From: Adiantum capillus-veneris
Lineage: Eukaryota > Streptophyta > Polypodiopsida > Polypodiales > Pteridaceae
Length of the DNA: 64,000 nucleotides
Assembly: GCA_014529385.2 (NCBI GenBank)
Contig: CM043943.1
Span: forward strand, 100,277,355-100,341,354
Direction: 5' to 3'
Of the stretch, positions 23,501 through 35,149 are shown piece by piece (positions within the stretch are counted from its first letter, which is position 1; each line of letters opens with the position of its first letter). A program made the position numbers and the translations under genes. A model generated the notes under the pieces. It ran no database searches. It saw only the letters and a list, made by a program, of their open reading frames with translations, and was not told the DNA's origin.

Positions 23501-24580
23501 TGTGACATGAAAACTTGCACCAGAATCAAGGATCCAATTCTGTGCATAACCCTCATCCTGTGCAACCAAAGCATCTGGAGCGATATCTGAAGTGAAAATG
23601 AGAACATCTGAGGCATCTGTTGTCACCTCGGCATGAATCTCTGTGGGCATAATGTGCATCACTGGAGGAGGAGCATCCTCTACTGCAGTGGTAGGTATGG
23701 GAGACTCAACAATATTGAGCTCCTCAATCTTTACTGTACTTTTGCCTTTTCCAAAATTATCCTTTTGCATGTTTTTCTGATCTCTATGGAAACTGAGACA
23801 ATCCTTTTTGTAATGACCCTTCTTGTGGAAATAGTAACACTCGACATTTTTGGCATTGCGGTCTCTACTTTGGTTCCTGTGTCTGCTAGGACTACGAGGA
23901 TTCTGCTCTCTACTTTTGCTTTTGTATTTGTTCCTGTCACGGCCTCTTGGCTTTGTTGAACTGCCAGCCATATATGCATCTCCATGACTAGCGTTATCGA
24001 GAGATTGACGACTAATCTCTTCAGTGAGCAACGCATCTGTCACAGCATTGAATTCTAACTTGCCATTCGGAGCTGAATTGCTGATGGCTGTGCAAAAGAT
24101 ATCCCATGAACTGGGTAGAGAGCATAATAAGAAGATAGACTTGAGTTCATCGTCAAACTCCTTAAAGCCCTGAGATGTCAGCTGATTGAACAAGGAGTTG
24201 AACTCATTTAAATGACTGGAAACTGTGCTACCTTCTTTCATGTGGAGCTTCATAACATTTTTCATGAGAAAAACTTTGTTGGATGCACTTTTGCTCTCCC
24301 ATGCTGAACATAAGCTATCCCAAAGTTCCTTGGTTGTTTTCTTCCCTATGATAGTGAAGAAGACTGATTTGGCTAGATGTAGACGTATCGTAGCCATGGC
24401 TTTCGCATCCAAAAGCTCCCATTGAGCTTCTGTATAATCATCATCCTCTGCGCGCTCTTTCAACGGTTCTGAGAGGCCTTTGTTTATCAAAACATCTTTC
24501 ATGCGCTCTTTCCACATGGTGAAGTTGCTACCGTCGAACTTCCAAATGAAATACTCCTCCTTTTCTGAAGAGGAAGCCAT
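20512..24580 (-). pseudogene. Copia-3 gag-pol, nearly intact
   Basis: The ATG at 24580 begins a Gag with UBN2 fold (FLMKNVMKLHMKEGSTVSSH). The zinc knuckle reads CYYFHKKGHYKKDC, with Phe in place of the second Cys. Protease WILDSGASFHVTP is intact, followed by LWHSRLGHISQKGM, integrase (FIDDSTRKVWVYLL, FCTDNGGEYVS, TPAQNGIAERMN), RT (GVDFEEIFSPVVKMTTLR, LYVDDMLIAG) and RNase H (GYTDADYAG, STNEAEYVA). The first 898 codons are open. A small indel near 21905 shifts the frame at the start of RT, and a TAA at about 21073-21075 interrupts SR(Y)MAN ahead of RNase H. The protein would be roughly 1,370 residues, normal for the family. Confidence 0.9.
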
Positions 24581-26068
24581 CGCTGATAAGAGGGTTTGAG
24601 AGGTGCCAAACTATGGCGAGAAGCTGTAGAAATTTGGACAGAGTAACCTTTGTATCGGGAGTAAAATCTCAACCGAAATAGACTCGAAAGTGCCAACAAT
24701 GGAAGTCACAACTCACGGGAAGTAAATCCGGCAGAGTTTCCTTTGTATGAGGAGTCAAAGCTCAACTCAAAATGCATATAAATGTGCCAACTGCATTAAC
24801 TGGGCATCTGCTGCACAAAACAACTGCTATGTGAGTGCCAACTCAGCGTCAAAAGCATAAATAACCGTCTAGATACATATCCTATGGCGAGGGTACCGTA
24901 AAGGGGAACTCTAGCTACCTGTATCACCGAAAGTGTCTCAACATTCGAGCACACCCCAGCTCAAAGAAAACCTCACGCTATTGACCCTCCAAAGGTTAAT
25001 GCAGACACAAATGGACTAGCCACAGTCTCAGAAAGGGCTCTTCCGGTCCGAGTCTCAGAAACGGCCGGGAAAAACTACCAAAATAGCCAAAAATGGCTCC
25101 ACATGTAGTACAGTGGGCAGTGTCCGCAAATCAACGTACATGAGTAAAACCGCGCTGAAACAGGCGCCAAGAACTATTGCATGCAGTGAAAGTGATCCCT
25201 GCAGGGATATTTGCTCTCAAAAGAGCTCAGTAGCACTAGGTGTGCTCACAACAAAATGCATTTGTCAACGCATGTGTCCGCAGAGAATCTGCTGTCGAAA
25301 TGACTGCCAAATCACCTGTGAAAGCGTTGTGTCTGGTAACCTGGAGAATCTGTGAGTGAATGGGCTGAAAAACCCCCTGTAGCCTGTAACCTGTGTGTCC
25401 GTGTTGCTATGTGCCGATTTCCGCCGGGCAGAAATATGCTAGTCGAATAGCCGCCAAAGGTGTCGTATCCGAAAACTGTGTCGTACAGGGCGATCGGTGC
25501 GCTCGGTGTTGATGCTGGGTTTCACTCCTCTATGACAGAGGTACCTCACCCGAGCATGTTGCAAGCACGGTCGTCGATCGTGGGAATGCGCTCGTCTGGG
25601 GAAAACACCCGGTGTCTGGGTCGGATGTCGGAGATCCGCAGCAATGAGCAGTGTCGATGTCGATGTCGCTTTTCGCCGTTGGGTGGAAGTGGCTAGCCGA
25701 GTAGTTATAAAATGCCAATGCTCGAGCGGTCAATACCGAGTGGGATCGGTATCGATCGCAGATTTTTCTCGATCTGTGAAGATTGCTCTCAAAATTTGTC
25801 AAACTCGGTTGCTTTAGCTCGCTCGCAAGCACAATGTCAAGCTCTCTCTTTCACTCTCTCTATCTCATAAGCTGCAAATTTATGAGAAGTTTCCTTTTCA
25901 CGAGCTCGAGGAGAGGAGTCGGGGGTCGGAGCATCAAAAAATGGGTTTTGTCGAGGGCTCTTTGTGGGAATGAACCCTTGGACACAAAAACTTTTATGGC
26001 TTAAAGAAAAAAAATCGATTTTTATTGCTTATTGCTGCTTTCTGTCGAAAGCTGCTACAGTCGACGAC

Positions 26069-26115
<47 letters not shown>

Positions 26116-26372
26116 ACAAGTTCAAGGAGTTGCCCAACTCTACTGCGCTCCCCCGATTTGGCTCGATTCCCTGCTCGCTGTTTTGCTTGATTCTCTGCTC
26201 CTCTCGTGACCCGCTACCAACTCTCTGATTCTCAGAGTGTGTGTGTTGATTTTGCCTCAATGGAGTAGCACTTCTTGATCTACTCCCATTGCAATTGGTT
26301 GTGCTGGGTGCTCGATTTGCCTCCTCTGCCCGATTTGCTGCACAAAGCTTCAAAACCGTGCTCCCTGGCAAA
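24581..26372 (-). other. Untranslated leader of Copia-3, no gene
   Basis: About 1.8 kb without a credible gene. It holds two copies of a GGCAGAGT..CCTTTGTAT motif (24633-24660 and 24727-24752) and a block at 24916-24983 that is also present in the Copia-4 leader. A TG/GA microsatellite lies at 26070-26113. No primer-binding site of the TGGTATC type was found, so the leader's start was probably lost when Copia-4 arrived. Confidence 0.6.
26070..26113 (+). repeat. (TG)n(GA)n microsatellite
   Basis: A TG run of about 14 bases is followed by a GA run of about 30 bases. Confidence 0.95.
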
Positions 26373-26580
26373 TGTGTGTGTGTGTGTGTAAAGGAGTACG
26401 AGCGGAAGTGCGACGCGAGAGAGAGTGCGAGAAGAAGAGCACAACGATATGGTGAACTCGCTCTACTGTAATGTATAGAGCATAGTGAGTTCTTATTAGG
26501 TTTTTACAAAAGAATATGTGTACATCCCTGGCGGCCCGCCCACTTACCTGGGTGACCACATTGGGCTTTATACCCCAACA
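26373..26580 (-). repeat. 3' LTR of Copia-4
   Basis: On the minus strand it starts TGTTGGGGTATAAAGCCC at 26580 after the polypurine tract. The end is placed at 26373, inside a TG microsatellite, because that gives a length (208) equal to the Copia-3 LTR; this limit is uncertain by several bases. Confidence 0.7.
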
Positions 26581-26669
26581 ACCTCCCACTTAAAGTCCAA
26601 TGTGGTACTTCAAGTGTGAGAGAAGCTACTATACAAGCTAATATACAAAAGATGTAGAGAAGTGATGTA

Positions 26670-29600
26670 CTACCCTACACCTAACTGCTTGCGAAAATGC
26701 GCAAAGCTCTCTGTGGGAAGTCCTTTTGTAAGTAGATCAGCAGGATTTTCTGTGGTGTGAACTTTGACAAGCTGAAGTTGCTTATCCTCGAGCATTTCCC
26801 TGATGAAATGATACTTCACATCCACATGCTTTGTCTTTGAGTGATAAACTGGATTGCGAGCCAATTGTATAGCACTTTGACTATCACAATATAACACATG
26901 CATCTCTTCTTTGATTCCCATATCTGTTACTAGTCGATTAAGCCAAATTGATTCTTTGCATGCCTCTGATGTTGCAACATATTCAGCCTCTGTAGTAGAC
27001 CGAGTAACACAATCTTGTAATCTAGAACGCCATGATACTGCTCCACCAGCCAATGTAAAGACATAACCTGACGTAGACCTCCGGCTGTCTAAGTCACCTG
27101 CATAATCTGAGTGTGTAAAACCCTTTACACTTAGCTCCTGACTCCCATAGCATATACGCATACTCTTTGTAGCTTTCAGGTATCTCAATATTCCTTTCAC
27201 TGCCTCCCAATGTTTCTTGCCTGGGTTTGACATGTATCGACTTACTACTCCCACTGCAAATGCAATGTATGGGCGAGTAGCAATCATTGCATACATCAAA
27301 CTACCCACTGCAGACGCATATGGAATATTATCCATTTTAGCCTGTTCTTCCTCAGACATAGGACAATCTTGTTTGCTAAGTTTCACATATGGTGGCAATG
27401 GAACACTCAATGCCTTTCCCTTCTCCATATTGAAATGTTGCAAAACCTTGTCAATATACTCTGTTTGAGATAACCAAATCAACTTCTTTGATCTGTCTCT
27501 CTCAATGCGCATACCAGGTATATGACTTGCCTCACCCATGTCTTTCATGTCAAACGATTTTGCCATCTTTGACTTCAAAGCTGAAATTTCTTCCAAGTGC
27601 TCGCCAGCAATCAACATGTCATCCACATACAAAATAAGGATCAGCCAACTGCCATCCTTAGCCTTCTTTGTATATAGACAATGATCAGACTCACTACGTT
27701 TGTAGCCTTGAGAAAGCATAAACTTGTGGAATTTATGGTACCATGCCCTCGGTGATTGTTTTAAGCCATAAAGACTCTTTAACAACTGGCATACCCAATC
27801 TTCCTTGCCTTTCTCAACAAACCCTTCTGGCTGCTGCATGTAAATTTCCACATCTAAATCACCATGCAAGAACGTTGTCTTGACATCCATTTGGTGCAAC
27901 ACCAAATCTAATATGGCAACCAATGCAAGAAAGCATCTCAATGTAGTCATCTTGACCACCGGAGAGAAGACTTCCTCAAAGTCAATGCCTTGTTCTTGCT
28001 TAAAGCCCTTGGCAACAAGCCTTGCTTTGTACTTTGGCTCACTATCATGAGCGGTGATCTTATACCTGTAAACCCATTTACAGGGTAGAGCCTTTTTGCC
28101 CCATGGTAATTTAACTAGCTTGCATGTTTGGTTTTTATGCAGAGATGTCATCTCTGACTGCATGGCCAATTGCCAATTCCCGGAGTCCTTCATTTGCACT
28201 GCTTCCTTGTAACATGAAGGCTCATTGCAATCAGTCAACATGACATAGTTCATAGATGGAACAAACCTATCAGGAGGTCGCGTGACACGTCCAGATCTAC
28301 GCACAATAGGTGGCTCAGGCTCAGCCACAACCTGTGGTTCCACTCTATCTTGTCCTTGCTCCTCTTGAGCCCTGACACTTTGTCTTGCACGTGCAGGTCC
28401 ATCTTCTTGGAAGACAACTCTTTTAATCTCCTCAACCCTCTCTGGTTTAGAATGATATTTGGATTCATTAAAGTGAACATCATTGCTGCAGACAACCTTT
28501 CTGGATTCGGGATCCCAAAGTCTGTACCCCATCTCACCAGAATTACCATAGCCTAGAAAGATGCACTTTCTACTCTTTGGCTCAAGTTTGTTCCTAAATT
28601 CCTTTGGAACATGAGTATATGCCTCACAGCCTAAGACTCTGAGATTCTTGTATGAGGGCACCTTGTCTGACCATACCATCTCTGGCACAGAATCCTTCTG
28701 CAAAACCTTGCTAGGAGATCTATTTACAAGATGAACAGTTGTTGATACAGCTTCAGCCCAAAACCCATTTGGCAGCTGTGCATTAGCCAACATACTTCTG
28801 ACCTTCTCTTGTATGGTCCTATTCATCCTCTCAGCAACACCATTTTGAGGAGGATTGTAAGGAGCAGTAAGTTCACGTTTTATACCTTTTGACTCACAAA
28901 AGTCCTGAAAGGCCTTTGAAACATACTCTCCACCATTGTCAGTGCGTAAGCATTTAAGCTTCTTGCCACTCTGATTCTCCACAAGTGTCAAAAACGTTTT
29001 GAAAACACTAAACACTTCATCCTTGTGATTGAGAAAGTAAACCCATACTTTCCTCGAGTAATCATCTATAAATGTCATAAAGTAAGAAGCTCCCCCTAGA
29101 GATAGGTTAGGCATAGGTCCACACAAATCACTATGAACAAGTGCCAATTGTGTATCTCTTCTATTGCGTCTATGCTTATGTGGCTGCTGTGTTTGCTTAC
29201 CATATAGACAATGTTCACAGAATTCAAAATCATTAAATGAAAAGCCAGGAAAATAACCAGAACGAGACAAGATTTCCATTCCCTTCTTGGACATATGTCC
29301 TAACCGGCTATGCCAGAAAGAAACGTTCGGCTGCTCGGTTACATTGATTACATTTTTAGAGACATTTGATACATAAATCATGTAAAGTCCTCCAGACTTT
29401 ACTCCATGTGCTACTGTCATAGAACCCTTGGATATCTTCCACATGTTCTGTCTAAAAGTGGTGACGTAGCCAACATCATCAAGTAAACCTGTGCTGATCA
29501 AGCTCTTTGTAATTGCGGGAACATGTCTCACATTCTTCAGCGTGAAAGAAGAGCCATTCTGAAACTTCAATTGAACATCTCCAACACCTAAGATCTCACA

Positions 29601-30650
29601 TGTCTGCCCATTGCCTAGCCGAACATGATCTTTAGTGGGCACATAAGAGGTAAACCACTCCTTGTTTGGAGACACATGAAGTGATGCCCCTAAGTCTATA
29701 ATCCAGTCACTCAGTGCATTTCCATCAGATGCTGTAAGAAGAGCTAAGTCCATTGTATTCTTCAAGAAGTAGATATCTCCTGACACTAGACTGTCATCCT
29801 CTGCAATAGTGTTTGTCACATTTATTTCTTGAATCTTCACTGATGACTTGTTCTTCTCACCATGGTCTTCAGCTTTCTCTTTGCCTTTTTCTGCTTTCCA
29901 TTCTCTGCAGTCTCTTTTCATGTGACCCTTCTTGCCACAATGGTAGCATTCTATGTCACTCTTGCCTTTAGCACTGCGGGACTTGCTACGAGACTGATTC
30001 CTCTTTCCACCTTTGTACTTTTCTTTGGTCCTTCCCCTGACAACTAAGGCTGTTCCTTTGCCTTTTTTCATTGTCTTTCTATTGGTTTCTTCAGTAAGCA
30101 GACTTCCTTCTACACCTGCTATGTTCAAACCATCTAGAGGTGCAGAATTACTCAAAGCTGTGCGAAAAGTGTCCCAACTTTCCGACAATGTGATCAACAG
30201 GAACATAGCTCTAACAGGTTCATCAAACTTGACACCTTGAGTTGACAAATGACTGTAGATTGTGATGAATTCATTCAGATGATTGGACATAGGTGTCCCT
30301 TCTTTCATCTTCAAGTCAACAAGCTTCTTAATTCAGTATACATGTGAAGCTGCACTCTGCTTCTCATAAAGATCACTAAACTTTAACCATGCTTGATAAG
30401 CCGACATCTCGTCTGCTACATTGAAGTAAACGCTTTCTGCCCAAGTCAGCATAATGGTAGAAAGTGCCAATTCATCCATTTCGCTCCATTCATCTTCGTC
30501 CATATCTTCTGGTTTTATCCCCTTGAGCTTTATAGGTTTTATCTGCTTCTTTTGTACCAACATGTGCCAAATCTGCTGCTTCCACAATGGGAAATTGGTT
30601 CCATCCAGCTTCTTGATATTGTAAAGAGTAGTGTCTTGTGATCTAGCCAT
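26670..30650 (-). pseudogene. Copia-4 gag-pol, open except for one TGA
   Basis: The ATG at 30650 opens Gag (MARSQDTTLYNIKKLDGTNF). A single in-frame TGA at about 30330-30332 follows ASHVY, after which the frame is open for more than 1,200 codons to the stop at 26670. Domains: UBN2-type Gag; zinc knuckle CYHCGKKGHMKRDC; protease WIIDLGASLHVSP, where the D-S-G site is D-L-G; FWHSRLGHMSKKGM; integrase with HSDLCGPM, LRTDNGGEYVS and PPQNGVAERMN; RT with LYGLKQSPRAWYH and LYVDDMLIAG; RNase H with DYAGDLDSRRSTSGYVF and STTEAEYVA. This is the best-preserved polyprotein in the window. The altered protease site would probably block processing even if the stop were read through. Confidence 0.9.
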
Positions 30651-30750
30651 AGCTACACTTCACAGTAGTTTAATTTCCTGGGAAAAATTCGGCAGAGTTT
30701 CCCCTGTAAAATGACCTCTGAACCAATATCAACTTGTCAAATGAACCAAG
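30651..30750 (-). other. Inner part of the Copia-4 leader
   Basis: It contains the leader motif CGGCAGAGTTTCCCCTGTAA at about 30690-30709, repeated in the outer part at about 35174-35194. It ends with CCAAG (30746-30750), the target duplication of Copia-5. Confidence 0.75.
30746..30750. repeat. Target-site duplication of Copia-5, left
   Basis: CCAAG, matched by CCAAG at 35145-35149 on the other side of the element. Confidence 0.9.
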
Positions 30751-31071
30751 TGTAAAGAATGAGGATGCAAGAGAGCTACACAAGACAACCACAAAGCACA
30801 CAGAGATGGAAATCTTCTTCTTCTTCACACAGAAAAGAGAATACAAAATGACTAAGTGCTAAAGCTGAAAAGTAGCACATATGTACATGCGGTCACTAAG
30901 TGTGAACTCGCTAGAAGCGTACTAGGCTGGCACTATAAGTGTAGTCTAGCTGTAGAATCATTGGCAGAGATCCTCCGTGTCGATCACCTAACCCGCCAGT
31001 GAGTAAATGCCGTAAACAGCCAAGACCTGTAGTGGATGCCAGCTCAAGGTGTAGAGCTCGACATCTCAACA
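30751..31071 (-). repeat. 3' LTR of Copia-5
   Basis: On the minus strand it reads TGTTGAGATGTCGAGCTC to CATTCTTTACA. It is paired with 34824-35144. Confidence 0.95.
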
Positions 31072-31084
31072 CTCCCCCTCGAGC
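31072..31084 (-). other. Polypurine tract of Copia-5
   Basis: The minus strand reads CTCGAGGGGGAG immediately before the 3' LTR start. Confidence 0.7.
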
Positions 31085-31115
31085 TGTCCATGTCGCAGAG
31101 TCCAAGCATAGTCCG

Positions 31116-31812
31116 GAAACGTCGAAGCTTCTCAGCTCCGAGGACCTTGGTAAAGATATTTGCTATCTGCTCCTCTATCCTGACATAGACCAAGTTGATG
31201 TCGCCCGCCAACACTCGCTCTTGAACGTAGTGGTAATGGACCTCTATGTGTTTGGTCCTAGCATGGAACACTCGGTTCCTAGCCAACTGCATGCTGCTGA
31301 GGTTGTCACAATGAATGAAAATCTGCTGGTCCACCTGCACTCCCAAGTCCTCAAGTAATGTGCGTAGCCAAGCTACCTCGCACGCAGCAACTGCTGCACC
31401 TCTGTACTCGGCATCTGTGCTCGATAAAGCAACCGTAGGCTACTTTTTGCTGCTCCAAGTAACAGCAGCACTCCCAAAAGAGAACATGAAGCCACTCGTA
31501 GATCTCTTATCAACAATGCTACCTGCCCAATCTGCATCTGTATACCCATACAATGGTAATGGCACATCTGCTGCATAGAACAATGCATAGTCAAGAGTCC
31601 CTTGCACATACCTAAGTGTGCGTCGTACTCCATCCAAATGTGGCTTCCTCGAAATCTGCATGAACTGACTCTCCAAGCCTACTGTGTAGCTCAAGTCTGG
31701 CCTCGTGATAGCCAAGAAGATTAGACTACCCACAATCTTCCTGTACATCTTGACATCCTCAACAACATCACCCTTCCCTGCACTCAGCTTTGCATTCACA
31801 TCCAAGGGAATA
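31116..31812 (-). pseudogene. Copia-5 RNase H, second copy of a 697-bp tandem duplication
   Basis: This is the downstream copy on the minus strand. It contains YGYTDADWAGSIVDKRSTSG, STEAEYRGAA-like and HCDNLSSMQLARN blocks of copia RNase H. A TAG interrupts it after WSSKK. It joins the 3' end of pol, so this copy carries the natural C-terminus. The unit is identical in extent to 31813-32509. Confidence 0.85.
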
Positions 31813-32509
31813 GAAACGTCGAAGCTTCTTAGCTCTGAGGACCTTGGTAAAGATATTCGCTATCTGCTCCTCTGTGCTGACGTAGACCAAGTCGTTGTCG
31901 CCCGCCAACACTCGCTCTTGAACGTAGTAGTAATGGACCTCTATGTGTTTGGTCCTAGCATGGAACACTGGGTTCCTAGCCAACTGCATGCTGCTGAGGT
32001 TGTCACAATGAATGACAATCTGCTGGTCCACCTGCACTCCCAAGTCCTCAAGTAATGTGCGTAGCCAAGCTACCTCGCATGCAGCAACTGCTGCACCTCT
32101 GTACTCGGCCTCTGTGCTTGATAAAGCAACTGTAGGCTGCTTTTTGCTGCTCCAAGTAACAGCAGCACTCCCAAAAGAGAACATGAATCCACTCGTAGAT
32201 CTCCTATCAACAATGCTACCTGCCCAATATGCATCTGTATACCCATACAATGGTAATGGCACATCTGCTGCATATAACAATGCGTAGTCAAGAGTCCCTT
32301 GCACATACCTAAGTGTGCGTCGTACTCCATCCAAATGTGGCTTCCTCGGAAGCTGCATGAACTGACTCTCCAAGCCTACTGTGTAACTCAAGTCTGGCCT
32401 CGTGATAGTCAAGTAGAATTGACTACCCACAATCTTTCTGTACATCTTGACATCCTCAACAACATCACCCTTCCCTGCACTCAGCTTTGCATTCACATCC
32501 AAGGGAATA
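31813..32509 (-). pseudogene. Copia-5 RNase H, first copy of the tandem duplication
   Basis: The same 697-bp unit lies directly upstream in coding direction. Here WSSKKQPTVALSSTEAEYRG is open, and DAYWAG replaces DADWAG. The repeat junction falls at a short GAAA shared by both ends, which fits unequal recombination or replication slippage. Confidence 0.85.
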
Positions 32510-33053
32510 GAAATTGGCTTACAATCATCCATACCATACTTTGACAACATGTCCAAAGCATATTGTCTCTGTGACAGCCATACACCCTCTGGAGTCCTGA
32601 AACCTCAATGGCAAGAAAGTAGTGCAACTCGCCCAAATCTTTCATTTCAAACTCCTGTTTGAGAAGACCCTTCACATGGTCAATCTCCATAGCATTCTCA
32701 CCCACAATAATAAGGTCATCTACATATATGGTAATGACCACAATCCCCACATCACTCTCACGTACATAGAGTGAATGATCTACATGAGCTCTCCTAAACC
32801 CAATACTGACAAGATACTTGGCAATCGTGTCATACCATGCTCTAGAGCCCTGCTTCAAACCATACAAAGCCTTGAGAAGCCTGCATACATAATCTGGGTA
32901 ACCTGGATCAACATAACTAGGTGGCTGATCCATATACACTTCCTCTTGCAACTCACCATTCAAGAAGGCATTCTTTACATCCATTTGATGCATAATCCAT
33001 CCTCTAGCTGCAGCCACTGCTATGACAGCTCTCACAGTCGTCATCTTTGCCAC
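32510..33053 (-). pseudogene. Copia-5 reverse transcriptase
   Basis: RT blocks read MDVKNAFLNGELQEEVYMDQ, LLKALYGLKQGSRAWYD and TIYVDDLIIVG, with the YVDD catalytic motif intact. The frame shifts after HYFLAIEV near 32610, where the normal continuation appears in another frame. A further break lies just upstream at 33085-33095, where the linker from the integrase part ends in a stop. Confidence 0.85.
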
Positions 33054-33089
33054 TAGAGCAAAGGTCTCCTCATAGTCTATGCCATACGT

Positions 33090-33950
33090 CTATGCATAAA
33101 CCTTTGCGACCAGCCTTGCCTTGTGACGCTCAATGTTACCATCAGCCTTATGCTTGGTTTTATACACCCATTTACAGCCAATAGCTTTCTTGCCACTTGG
33201 AAATGGCACCAACTCCCATGTGTCATTTGCTTCCAATGCAGCCATCTCTTCATTCATTGCATCATCCCAATGCACATTTCCAATTGCATCCTCAAAACAT
33301 GTGGGCTCCACATCCTGTATCACCTTAGCCATGTAGGCTTGGTGATGTGCTAGATATCCATCATAAGTCAATTTCTGAACTGGATTTCTGACTCTATTAG
33401 ATCTGTGTGGTCCTGGGTCACTCCTTTGCCCTTTAGCATCTTCTTGTACTTTCCTTACACCAGGTGTCCTGACAGCCGGAATTCCAAATTCCTCATCAAG
33501 ACTTTGTTTCGAACCATCTGAATCCATGTCTACATGTGAAAAACCTGATGATGCATCAGCCATAAGGGGAGGTTCATCAACCTTTTCCTTTCCTTTTCGT
33601 GATACATTCCCTGTACCTGCTAGTGGAGTAACCTGCGTATGTAGTCTACCATTCCATGGCTTCTCAAAAGAGCCACGAGAAGAGGAATCTTGTGGTCCAC
33701 TCAAAACCTGTGACTGTGGCCTCACATTTTGTACAACCACATCATCTTTTACATCATCCCCAATAGTGCCATGTGCATTACTGTACCAGCTGCTCATCTC
33801 ATCAAAGACTACATCTCTGCTCACTCGTAATTCTCGTGTAGTAGGATTGTAGCACCTGTACCCCTTTTGTTCAAGGGAATATCCCACAAGAATACATTTT
33901 TCTGCTTTAGGATCCAATTTTCTATGCAACTCATCTGGTACATGCACGTA
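33090..33950 (-). pseudogene. Copia-5 integrase C-terminus and RT linker
   Basis: It opens at the integrase C-terminal block DELHRKLDPKAEKCILVGYS, passes through a hydrophilic linker and enters the RT start (ALEANDTWELVPFPSGKKAI, GCKWVYKTKHKADG). The integrase catalytic core is missing: the preceding bases belong to Gag. The deletion junction is at about 33950. Confidence 0.85.
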
Positions 33951-34548
33951 AGCTATGCAAGGTTCTTCTCCTCAAGAATAAGCATAGAAATCAAATCTTG
34001 GAACACGGGGATATCGTCTCTTGTATTCATGGAAGACCTAAAATGTACATACTCATCTCCTAGACCATCCAAGCATGCACGGACAATGTCATCGTCTTCC
34101 ACTGAGACTTTAATAGATCCAAGAGCCTCAATGATACTCTTGATCTTCAAGGCATAATCATTGATTGAGAGGTTGTTCCTCTTAACCTGATTTAGCTCCG
34201 ACTTTAGTTGAAGCTTCCTAGCCTTGGTGTTCACCTCGAACACTCTGCCTAAGTTTCTCCATGCAATGGCGGGGTTTCAGCATCCTATAGATAGCCCATC
34301 CTACCATCTGTGATGCTCATAGAAAGCCAATACATCACTTTTCTCTGGCCTTGTTGCCAGTACCTCAAAGCTTTCCTTTGTTCTGGTGTAGCATTTGCCT
34401 CGGGAATCTCTGGTTCCTTTTCATTGTCTCCTTCTACATAGTCCCAATAACCTTTTCCTTTTAGTAAATTAGTTATTTTGAACTTCCATGCAGGGTAGTT
34501 ATCTTTCTCAAGCTTCTCAGTGACAATCTGACTGAAACCGTCAGACAT
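33951..34548 (-). pseudogene. Copia-5 gag
   Basis: The ATG at 34548 begins MSDGFSQIVTEKLEKDNYPA, a copia Gag start (DUF4219/UBN2 type). It stops at about 34285; a second open part (34243-33953) continues with SIIEALGSIKVSVEDDDIV and ends LILEEKNLA at the deletion junction. The zinc knuckle is lost. Confidence 0.8.
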
Positions 34549-34810
34549 CTTGAAGCACTAAGACAAAATAGCTGCAATCTGCAAAAACCTACAAATCTGC
34601 TGAACCTGCTATCGTGGTACCTGTAACGCTTCCTACACTCAACGAGTGTCCACAATCAAGCATACATACAACCACTGTACTTGTACAGTAAATCTCTGTG
34701 TACTGCACTTTGGAGACCTGTTCAGAAACTTGGACGAAAAACCCCTAAAATGGATTGCGAACGAAGGGATTGTGATGCTCTTGCTCTGTTAGCCTCTCTT
34801 GCCTGCACCA

Positions 34811-34823
34811 GGCTATGATACCA
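34811..34823 (-). promoter_or_regulatory. Primer-binding site of Copia-5
   Basis: The minus strand reads TGGTATCATAGCC, directly adjoining the end of the 5' LTR. It is the usual copia initiator-tRNA site with one change. Confidence 0.85.
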
Positions 34824-35144
34824 TGTAAAGAATGAGGATGCAAGAGAGCTACACAAGACAAGCACAAAGCACACAGAGATGGAAAGCTTCTTCTTCTTCA
34901 CACAGAAAAGAGAATACAAAATGACTAAGTGCTAAAGCTGAAAAGTAGCACATATGTACATGCGGTCACTAAGTGTGAACTCGCTAGAAGCGTACTAGGT
35001 TGGAACTATAAGTGTAGTCCAGCTGTAGAATCACTGGCAGAGATCCTCCGTGTCGGTCACCTAACGCGCCAGTGAGTAAATGCCATAAGAGGCCAAGACC
35101 CGTAGTGGATGCCAGCTAAAGGTGTAGAGCTCGACATCTCAACA
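34824..35144 (-). repeat. 5' LTR of Copia-5
   Basis: 321 bases, matching 30751-31071. It is flanked by the primer-binding site on one side and CCAAG on the other. Confidence 0.95.
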
Positions 35145-35149
35145 CCAAG
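35145..35149. repeat. Target-site duplication of Copia-5, right
   Basis: CCAAG, identical to 30746-30750. Confidence 0.9.

Larger units (their letters stand above)
20223..26372 (-). mobile_element. Copia-3: nearly complete Ty1/copia element
   Basis: On the minus strand the order is a long untranslated leader (24581-26372), gag-pol (24580-20512), polypurine tract and 3' LTR. Its 5' LTR and primer-binding site are not found; Copia-4's 3' LTR abuts the leader. Leader blocks are shared with Copia-4, so the two are related. Confidence 0.85.
30751..35144 (-). mobile_element. Copia-5: nested copia element with both LTRs
   Basis: Two 321-bp LTRs, a primer-binding site, a polypurine tract and perfect 5-bp duplications (CCAAG) define this element exactly. 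It inserted into the Copia-4 leader. The interior is defective: Gag is followed directly by the integrase C-terminus, so zinc knuckle, protease and integrase core are deleted, and the RNase H region is tandemly duplicated. The LTRs differ at about 13 of 321 positions by eye, so the insertion is not recent. Confidence 0.95.
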
